26,217 bases of DNA, from positions 1-26,217 of the IMG/VR virus record IMGVR_UViG_3300043466_000440; one strand, 5' to 3'. Under the pieces are notes generated by a model, which made no database searches, had not been told where the DNA came from, and saw nothing but the letters and a program-made list of their open reading frames with translations. Shown piece by piece: positions 21,945 to 26,217 of the stretch. Source of the stretch: a virus. Every line of letters begins with the position of its first letter. Position 1 is the stretch's first letter. A program made the translations under genes and the position numbers.

Positions 21945-22438
21945 AAAAAAACATTAGCACCAAATACAACATCTAAAGGAGCGTGTTTCATTACATCTGA
22001 ATATGTAATACTACCATTATACTTTTCTATTTCATACGTGTTATTTAAACCTTTCTTTTTAATTGGCCTATATAATACTGCCATAGCTTTATGCATATTA
22101 TCCCAATCACCAATGTATGAATCTAAATCTGTATATTCGCCAAAAGTCATATCATCTAAATCAGGAATAAAACCAAATTCAACTCCACCAAGTTTAAATC
22201 TGTTTATAAACTTATGCGATTGCACGTTAAACATTTTACCTATAGAAGCTGTTATTTCTAATACATCTTTATACTTAATTTCAGCTACATCTTTTAAATC
22301 TATATTGCAGAACGTTTGAACCATCTTTTGATTCAAAAATTCAGCATCATCATTATCTTTAGCTATCTTTAGGAACGCCTGGTATTGTGATAACTTAATT
22401 TCGTTTAATTCTGTTGGTATGCTTATTTCTAATTTCAT
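21755..22438 (-). CDS. Tail assembly chaperone, zero-frame product
   Basis: The 227-residue zero-frame product starts MKLEISIPTELNEIKLSQYQ. It has a central conserved-looking 'FGFIPDLDDMTFGEYTDLD' (88-106) and 'KAMAVLYRPIKKKG' (117-130), a pattern I associate with tail-assembly chaperone-type genes of Bacteroidota siphophages. After residue 165 a run of nine T allows a shift to the -1 frame. Residues 166-227 of the zero frame (ending PNYQLTSV) may be only the end left when no shift occurs. Like lambda gpG, the short form would be the abundant chaperone bound along the tape measure. It follows a terminator at 22485-22513 without a clear new promoter. Confidence 0.7.
   Translation of the reverse strand: MKLEISIPTELNEIKLSQYQAFLKIAKDNDDAEFLNQKMVQTFCNIDLKDVAEIKYKDVLEITASIGKMFNVQSHKFINRFKLGGVEFGFIPDLDDMTFGEYTDLDSYIGDWDNMHKAMAVLYRPIKKKGLNNTYEIEKYNGSITYSDVMKHAPLDVVFGANVFFYNLGNELLKSTMTYLEQNKQMQTILQQHNLENDGVGIHQSMLSLKEMLQDLIELPNYQLTSV
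21944..21950 (-). promoter_or_regulatory. Slippery heptamer T TTT TTT for -1 frameshift
   Basis: In the zero frame the minus strand reads GTT TTT TTT TAC, a run of nine T (21951-21943). Slipping back one base on T TTT TTT keeps both tRNA pairings perfect and continues with TTA CAA TTT in the -1 frame, which stays open for 84 codons. This is the classic arrangement in siphophage tail chaperones. I did not find a clear downstream pseudoknot by eye. Confidence 0.75.
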
Positions 22439-22484
22439 ATTATTGTTTTTTATATTAATAACTATTTTGCGTTATTGTATTAAA

Positions 22485-22513
22485 CAAAAAAAAGGCACAT
22501 ATTTCTATGTACC
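22485..22513 (-). terminator. Intrinsic terminator before tail module
   Basis: On the minus strand GGTACATA (22513-22506) pairs with TATGTGCC (22501-22494), with one G-U pair, around a GAAA tetraloop. Nine T follow (22493-22485). It lies 34 bases past the stop of the 68-residue gene and 47 bases above the chaperone start. Confidence 0.92.
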
Positions 22514-22546
22514 TAATTTAACCAAATTAACTAATCTAAAACAAAA

Positions 22547-22753
22547 TTAACTTTCTATTTCTTCTATTGCTAAATCTATTATATCGTTGTATTGTTTTGT
22601 AGATAGTATTTCATAAACATCAATACCTTGTATTAATATTTCTTCATCCTCAATACAGCTTCCTGTATAATCTTCATCTGAACCTTTTAAATAGAATCCT
22701 TTTACTTCAAATTCTATATCGCAATAATTAACTGTTACTTTCACTTTTTTCAT
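22547..22753 (-). CDS. Hypothetical 68-residue acidic protein
   Basis: The 68-residue product starts with strands (MKKVKVTVNYCDIEFEVKGF) and continues acidic ('GSDEDYTGSCIEDEEIL'), ending in a helix with 'IIDLAIEEIES'. It has two Cys residues, no membrane segment and no motif I recognise. It lies ten bases below the 70-residue gene and ends before a strong terminator, so the two form a short transcript from the promoter at 23000-23029. A regulatory or host-interaction role would suit a two-gene unit with its own promoter, but is unproven. Confidence 0.6.
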   Translation of the reverse strand: MKKVKVTVNYCDIEFEVKGFYLKGSDEDYTGSCIEDEEILIQGIDVYEILSTKQYNDIIDLAIEEIES

Positions 22754-22763
22754 TTTGTTTGTT

Positions 22764-22976
22764 TTAGTTTAAAATTTCAATTCCTTTAGGTAGTTTTTCA
22801 TATGTACCCCAAGTTGTAGTTATAATCATATCGTTACCTTCAAAATAAGAATCTTCTTCAGCACATTCTGCAAATACTGAATCTTTATCTAAAATAGCAA
22901 ATAATTTTTTATATAAACCTTTGTAACCATTAGGTTTTTGATTTATTAATCTGAATTTTGCAAATGTTGTAGTCAT
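22764..22976 (-). CDS. Hypothetical 70-residue protein with its own promoter
   Basis: The 70-residue product (MTTTFAKFRLINQKPNGYKG...) has a basic, aromatic first half and an acidic middle ('ECAEEDSYFEGND'), then 'MIITTTWGTYEKLPKGIEIL'. It looks like a small alpha/beta protein without membrane segments. It is the first gene after the best promoter in the window, with a short leader of roughly 20 bases (A-rich, no Shine-Dalgarno). I recognise no family. Confidence 0.62.
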   Translation of the reverse strand: MTTTFAKFRLINQKPNGYKGLYKKLFAILDKDSVFAECAEEDSYFEGNDMIITTTWGTYEKLPKGIEILN

Positions 22977-22999
22977 TGTTTTTGTTTCTTATTGATACG

Positions 23000-23029
23000 C
23001 AAATATACAACCTTTATTAACAATACAAA
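23000..23029 (-). promoter_or_regulatory. Bacteroidota-type promoter
   Basis: The -33 element TTTG (23029-23026) and -7 element TATATTTG (23007-23000) are separated by 18 bases, a full match to the TTTG / TAnnTTTG Bacteroidota housekeeping promoter consensus. It drives the two small genes 22976-22547. This is the clearest promoter in the window, and it shares its ATAGTTTT...TATATTTGC layout with the promoter at 4686-4716. Confidence 0.85.
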
Positions 23030-23056
23030 ACTATTTTAAAATTTTAACAAAACTTT

Positions 23057-23117
23057 AACATTTACAAATGTTTTATATTTAAATCAAATGTAACAAATAT
23101 GTGTTAAATATGTTACA
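23057..23117. promoter_or_regulatory. Operator-like dyads upstream of the promoter
   Basis: Two inverted repeats lie above the -33 element. One is aacattt-ac-aaatgtt (23057-23072), 7-bp arms with a two-base spacer, 27 bases from the -33 box. The other is tgtaaca ... tgttaca (23089-23095 and 23111-23117), 7-bp arms 15 bases apart, overlapping the stop of the 49-residue gene. They could be binding sites for a phage regulator or, for the second, a weak hairpin. No protein partner is known. Confidence 0.4.
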
Positions 23118-23262
23118 CTTTCAAATATTCAGCAGCTATAGTGTACATCTGTTGCATCTTTTTAATTTCACCTATATTGCGTGGTAGATTAATCGCTACC
23201 TCTACACCTTTAACGTGATGTATATAACATTGTATTGCTGCTATTATTTGTCCGTAAGTCAT
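23113..23262 (-). CDS. Hypothetical 49-residue protein after terminase
   Basis: The frame from ATG 23262 to TAA 23115-23113 encodes 49 residues, starting MTYGQIIAAIQCYIHHVKGV and ending 'MYTIAAEYLKV'. It seems to be two helices joined by 'NLPRNIGEIKK'. The codons are in good agreement with neighbours and the leader is A-rich. It begins 33 bases below the large terminase stop and is the last gene before the promoter region. No family is recognised. Confidence 0.6.
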   Translation of the reverse strand: MTYGQIIAAIQCYIHHVKGVEVAINLPRNIGEIKKMQQMYTIAAEYLKV

Positions 23263-23295
23263 AATTTATTTGTCAAGTTTCCGACATCATTTACT

Positions 23296-24504
23296 TTAAT
23301 AAATAAAATAGTTACCTTTGTTTGGATTCTCTAATTGATGACTAACAGCATATCTTAAAGCATCTAATAAGTGATTGTGATTATCTATTGGTGTACTTGA
23401 TTTCTTTTCTAACCAACAATAATTATTTAACTCTTTAATTAGATTGATTGATTCAGGTGATACTATCAAATCGTAATCTTGCAATAATGATATTCCATAA
23501 GTTACAGAACCTTGTCCTTTAATTGCAGGTACAATATTCAACCCTAACGTTTGAAGTTCTGAAATTAATCTTGGTTCTGCACTATCAGCTACTATTAAAC
23601 TATCTAAACAGTGTTGTTTATTTAAATTAAATATCTGCGATGTTGTTAGTGCTTGTAAGTAGTAACGTTCATTTATATATATTCGTTTATTAGAAGTATC
23701 TATATTGCATTCTACAAGTGTTGTTGGGTCGTTACTAAAACCAAAATCCTGGCCGAATACAGATTTACCTATTTGTTTATATTCGCCTATAGTCCAATTT
23801 GTAAATATAACTCCTTCTGCTTTATCTAACCATCCACCAAGTATTTGATGCTTATACTTTTCAGGTCTGCGTTGTTTAATATTCTCAATTTGATTTATAA
23901 ATGATTCAGATAGATTTTCAATGTTATCTAAATAGGTAGTGTGAATATATGTAGTATCACCTTTAATTAAATTGCTTCCTGCTTCTACACCTTTATCTTC
24001 AAAGAACTTCTTATATATAAAGTGTTCTTTTGTTGCAGGGTTTAATACTAATAAAACTCTGTTATGGATTCCTTTTGTTCTGATACTGAAATCTATCTTT
24101 TCAAAAGTTTCTTCATCTGTTAGTTCTTCTGCTTCATCTAAAACCCAAGTTGTAACACCTGCTAAAGATTTTAAAGAAGCTGTTTGTGTACCACTACTTG
24201 TTTTAATACCTTTAAACAAGATTTTAGACCCTGTTTTTAGATTTACGATTTCATCTTTAGTTATATAAAAATCGTTGCTTAAATCGGCTGTATCAATTTT
24301 GTCTATAAATTCAGGTATAATAGAAACATTTGCAGAAGTTAAAGTGTAACGTGTAAAAAGAATCACGTGTCCTGCTTCATATGTTAATAGTAATAAAAAG
24401 GAATTAAGGGAATATGATTTACCACTTCCCCTTCCACCTGTAATTACAAAGTATCTACTATCTGAACCTAATAGATTATATTTCTGATTTATTGCTATTT
24501 CCAA
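23296..24504 (-). CDS. terL: Terminase large subunit (PBSX-type)
   Basis: The 402-residue motor protein cuts and pumps phage DNA into the prohead through the portal. The ATPase domain has Walker A GGRGSGKS (residues 23-30), Walker B VLDEAEE (121-127, Asp123/Glu124) and a coupling-like 'LNPATKEHFIYKKFF' (154-168). The RNase H-like nuclease domain shows GQDFGFSNDP (Asp253), VADSAEP (Asp307) and 'DNHNHLLDALRYA' (Asp374, Asp381) as metal-binding acids. Length and motif order are those of PBSX/SPP1-type TerL, often linked with headful packaging. Its ATG at 24504 lies 29 bases inside the small-subunit gene. No portal follows directly; tail genes come first, which is unusual. Confidence 0.95.
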   Translation of the reverse strand: MEIAINQKYNLLGSDSRYFVITGGRGSGKSYSLNSFLLLLTYEAGHVILFTRYTLTSANVSIIPEFIDKIDTADLSNDFYITKDEIVNLKTGSKILFKGIKTSSGTQTASLKSLAGVTTWVLDEAEELTDEETFEKIDFSIRTKGIHNRVLLVLNPATKEHFIYKKFFEDKGVEAGSNLIKGDTTYIHTTYLDNIENLSESFINQIENIKQRRPEKYKHQILGGWLDKAEGVIFTNWTIGEYKQIGKSVFGQDFGFSNDPTTLVECNIDTSNKRIYINERYYLQALTTSQIFNLNKQHCLDSLIVADSAEPRLISELQTLGLNIVPAIKGQGSVTYGISLLQDYDLIVSPESINLIKELNNYCWLEKKSSTPIDNHNHLLDALRYAVSHQLENPNKGNYFIY

Positions 24505-24775
24505 CCTTGAAGATATCTTTTATGTTAAAATCATTTACGTTGTGTGTAGCTTCTATAATTTCTTTTGGTTTGCCGAATATATGTTCTGCAATAAATAATT
24601 GTCCTCTTTGTGATTGCATTAATGTATCTTTAACAAAAGCTATTTTAGTATCTTCTTCTGTTTCTTTATTATACAGTTCGCTTAATGCTTTAACAAATAT
24701 ATTGTTTACCTTTTCTTCTTCTACTTTTGATTTACGACCTGCGTTGGGTCTTGCACCACCTCTAACTTTTTCCAT
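24476..24775 (-). CDS. Terminase small subunit-like DNA-binding protein
   Basis: I start at ATG 24775, giving 99 residues. A longer reading uses a TTG at 24799 and is unlikely. The N-terminus 'RGGARPNAGRKSK' (about residues 5-17) is the AT-hook-like basic motif seen at the start of many phage small-terminase or DNA-recognition proteins. A helical region follows (about 20-75, 'FVKALSELYNKETEEDTKIA', then 'GQLFIAEHIFGKPKEIIEAT'). It overlaps the large terminase gene by 29 bases. A DNA-recognition role in packaging is inferred from motif and position. Confidence 0.78.
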   Translation of the reverse strand: MEKVRGGARPNAGRKSKVEEEKVNNIFVKALSELYNKETEEDTKIAFVKDTLMQSQRGQLFIAEHIFGKPKEIIEATHNVNDFNIKDIFKVGNSNKSEI

Positions 24776-24832
24776 TTGAAATAAATAATGATTATTCAAT
24801 TTTAAATAATAATAAATAAAAACTATTGTTGT

Positions 24833-25102
24833 TTAAACTCTTACTTCTATTTCTTCATAGAAACAATCATTTAATTCGTGAAAAATATACCATTTGTGAA
24901 AATATTTTTCTTCAAAATAATTTTTTATCCATCTATAATCACCATTATATTGAGAATAATGATTGCACCATTTATCTTTTAATGAATTAAATTTTTTAAC
25001 ATATGCAATAACTTTTTCTTTATCAAATGTAGCAAATATATTATGTTCTCTATAATCTTCATATTTACCTGTGCTATATTTAACTATATATATATTTTTC
25101 AT
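24833..25102 (-). CDS. Hypothetical 89-residue aromatic-rich protein
   Basis: The 89-residue product is rich in Tyr, Phe, Lys and Trp. It starts MKNIYIVKYSTGKYEDYREH, a strand-turn-strand beginning like small phage regulatory or inhibitor proteins, and ends acidic (CFYEEIEVRV). Two Cys and several His/Trp are in the second half. Its ATG overlaps the stop of the preceding 56-residue gene by ATGA. I recognise no family and see no membrane segment. Confidence 0.6.
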   Translation of the reverse strand: MKNIYIVKYSTGKYEDYREHNIFATFDKEKVIAYVKKFNSLKDKWCNHYSQYNGDYRWIKNYFEEKYFHKWYIFHELNDCFYEEIEVRV

Positions 25103-25269
25103 ATTTCTTTATTATAAAGTTTACCTAATTCTTTTGCTACTTCTTTCCAATGTTCTGTCTGTTGCATTTTACCTGAACAAACTATTCTGTTATATTCTTT
25201 GCTGTATTTATTATAAAGTATTTCAGCACGTTCTTTTGGTGTCATTGGTTCTATTGTTTCTTTTATCAT
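25099..25269 (-). CDS. Hypothetical 56-residue protein
   Basis: The frame from ATG 25269 to TGA 25101-25099 encodes 56 residues (MIKETIEPMTPKERAEILYN...), helical and basic. Both ends overlap neighbours by ATGA (34-residue membrane peptide above, 89-residue gene below), which strongly supports that it is translated. A 'TPKERAEILYNKY' segment suggests a helical domain with an N-cap. No recognised family. Confidence 0.65.
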   Translation of the reverse strand: MIKETIEPMTPKERAEILYNKYSKEYNRIVCSGKMQQTEHWKEVAKELGKLYNKEI

Positions 25270-25370
25270 TGTAGTATAGATTTAATTATTAATACTATTG
25301 CTAATATAATATTTATTGCACATATTATTGAAGATACTTCTACTATTATTTTTTCTTGTTTATTTTTCAT
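25266..25370 (-). CDS. 34-residue single-span membrane peptide
   Basis: The frame from ATG 25370 to TGA 25268-25266 encodes 34 residues. It has a short basic start (MKNKQEK), then one hydrophobic Ile/Val/Ala-rich segment of about 22 residues and 'KSILQ' at the end. It starts seven bases below the 91-residue membrane gene and ends by ATGA overlap in the 56-residue gene. A single-span inner-membrane peptide is likely, function unknown. Confidence 0.52.
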   Translation of the reverse strand: MKNKQEKIIVEVSSIICAINIILAIVLIIKSILQ

Positions 25371-25376
25371 ATCTTG

Positions 25377-25652
25377 CTAAATAAAATAAGGTCTAATTGT
25401 TAATACTCCTAAGCTAAAACCTAATGCAAACGCTAAAGCTATTAAGAATCTTCCGTAAAATGTTTTGACTTCTATTGTAAAATGATTCATTGGTAAACAT
25501 AAAAAAGGATTTATAAATACCATTCCTACCATCCCGTACCAGTTTTTTTCCATTAAAAAAGTAAAACTTGCTATGCTGTTTGCTTCTAAAACTATTGCAG
25601 ATATAAATACTATTAATAGTTTCCACCAAGTTATTTTATCTTTTACTATCAT
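25377..25652 (-). CDS. Small three-span membrane protein
   Basis: The 91-residue product has about three hydrophobic segments: residues 9-31 ('WWKLLIVFISAIVLEANSIA'), 38-54 ('WYGMVGMVFINPFLCL') and 69-88 ('FLIALAFALGFSLGVLTI'). It is thus an integral inner-membrane protein. It is coupled by ATGA to the DnaA-like gene above. Three spans would allow a class I holin, but the endolysin lies 19 kb away, so another role, for example superinfection exclusion, is just as likely. I recognise no family. Confidence 0.62.
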   Translation of the reverse strand: MIVKDKITWWKLLIVFISAIVLEANSIASFTFLMEKNWYGMVGMVFINPFLCLPMNHFTIEVKTFYGRFLIALAFALGFSLGVLTIRPYFI

Positions 25653-26173
25653 ATCTTAATATTGTTATTCATTTTATAAAATGCTTCTAATCTATCTTGT
25701 ATTAAATCAAACTGTATTGTACCTTTAGTGTTATTCATAAGGTTGTTTAAATCATCTATTATTTTGTATTCAAATCTTGGTCTATCTATTTGTTCTTGCA
25801 GTTCTTTTTTTAGTTTATCATTTTCAAATGTTAATTTATAAAGTTGTTGTTTTACCTTTTCAATTTCAGATAGTTCTTTTAATTCTGCTTCATTATCTAT
25901 TGTAAAGTAACTTAATATAGTTGCTTTAAACTTTTTTAATTCAGGGTTATATTCTTCATACATCTTATAGTTTTTTAAAGCGTGTATAACAGTAGCGTGA
26001 TTTAATTCTAATGTATCACCTATTGCTTGAAGTGTTTTATTTGGTTTTAATTGTTTTAATACATTACAATATAAAGAACGTAATTCAATAACTTCTCTTT
26101 TACGTGTTCTTATATCTATATTGGTGTTTGTTTCTTGCTTTATTATTTCTTTTAATCTTTCTGTTATTTCCAT
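25649..26173 (-). CDS. DnaA domain IV-like DNA-binding protein
   Basis: The 174-residue protein contains the C-terminal DNA-binding domain of DnaA without its ATPase. Residues about 22-69 show 'RTRKREVIELRSLYCNVLK', 'TLQAIGDTLELNHATVIHAL' and 'KNYK'. The NHATVIHA (58-65) corresponds to the DnaA signature DHSTVIHA that reads the DnaA box. A coiled-coil stretch follows (about 95-135). Such proteins occur in Bacteroidota phages and may recruit replication proteins to the phage origin or act as regulators. It heads the operon in the window and is coupled by ATGA to the next gene. The start ATG at 26173 has an A-rich leader, and an upstream gene may overlap it. Confidence 0.8.
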   Translation of the reverse strand: MEITERLKEIIKQETNTNIDIRTRKREVIELRSLYCNVLKQLKPNKTLQAIGDTLELNHATVIHALKNYKMYEEYNPELKKFKATILSYFTIDNEAELKELSEIEKVKQQLYKLTFENDKLKKELQEQIDRPRFEYKIIDDLNNLMNNTKGTIQFDLIQDRLEAFYKMNNNIKI

Positions 26174-26217
26174 TTTAATATTTCTGTTATTGGTATTAGT
26201 ATTGATTTTGAAGTGTT

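Noticed and set aside
22542-22549. TAATTTTG, a match to the -7 consensus near the end of the 68-residue gene
   Set aside because: No TTTG lies 17-23 bases upstream, and a terminator follows at once, so it is probably a chance match.
24776-24799. TTG start at 24799 for the small terminase-like gene
   Set aside because: The ATG at 24775 directly precedes the conserved GGARPNAGRK start, and the extra residues are unlike the family.
25414-25629. 71-residue minus-strand frame inside the 91-residue membrane gene
   Set aside because: The other frame is coupled by ATGA to its neighbour and has a consistent membrane topology; this one has neither.
26164-26217. Possible end of an upstream gene overlapping the DnaA-like start
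   Set aside because: One frame is open from the window edge to a TAA at 26166-26164, but it is only 17 codons long and another frame also gives an early stop, so it cannot be judged.
1-26217. CRISPR array, tRNA genes, insertion sequences, integrase or attachment site
   Set aside because: No regularly spaced repeats, cloverleaf-like segments, transposase or integrase motifs were found reading both strands by eye.

Overview
The window is a stretch of an AT-rich tailed-phage (siphovirus-like) genome or prophage, most likely infecting a member of the Bacteroidota, probably Flavobacteriia. The support is: very low GC; A-rich leaders before starts with no Shine-Dalgarno purine box; promoters of the Bacteroidota TTTG / TAnnTTTG type; and several proteins whose look I associate with Flavobacteriia phages. 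Every supported gene lies on the minus strand, so transcription runs from high to low coordinates. No integrase, repressor, tRNA, IS or CRISPR is visible, so I cannot say whether the phage is temperate. Both ends of the window cut into further phage sequence.

Layout in transcription order. (1) 26173-24833: five coupled small genes led by a DnaA-domain-IV-like protein. (2) 24775-23113: small and large terminase plus a 49-residue gene. (3) A clear promoter with nearby dyads (about 23000-23117), two small genes and a terminator (22513-22485). (4) 22438-15539, tail module: a tail-assembly chaperone with an apparent programmed -1 frameshift, a tail terminator-like protein, a gp10-like tail completion protein, two large tail-tip proteins, a 48-residue gene and the tape measure. 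(5) 15323-11950, capsid module: XkdF-like protease, a Cys-rich small protein, a coiled-coil protein, scaffold, major capsid protein and probable tail tube, with terminators after the last two. (6) 11847-8810: portal with an extra C-terminal domain, connector and a baseplate-like protein. (7) 8808-6943: tail fibre with internal repeats. (8) 6950-5387, lysis: two small membrane proteins, a GH24 endolysin and a one-piece (u-) spanin, then a tiny basic protein. (9) 5181-4807: NinG-like nuclease, then a terminator. (10) From a second promoter at about 4700: four tiny genes, ERF annealing protein, a 61-residue protein and SSB, then a terminator. (11) 2864-1: RecA-like ATPase, DNA cytosine methyltransferase, two small genes, a sigma-factor-like protein and a gene cut by the window edge.

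Together the genes cover packaging, capsid and tail building, lysis, and recombination-linked replication (ERF + SSB + NinG + RecA-like ATPase). The DnaA-like and sigma-like proteins are possible regulators of replication and transcription. The most notable observations are the -1 frameshift at a run of nine T in the tail chaperone (21944-21950), whose shifted product ends in an ATGA overlap with the next gene; the unusual structural gene order, with tail genes before capsid and portal; the portal fusion; the u-spanin; and terminators placed directly after the capsid and tube genes. About eleven genes of 29-61 residues were found by reading codons between the longer genes. No intergenic stretch exceeds 300 bases.
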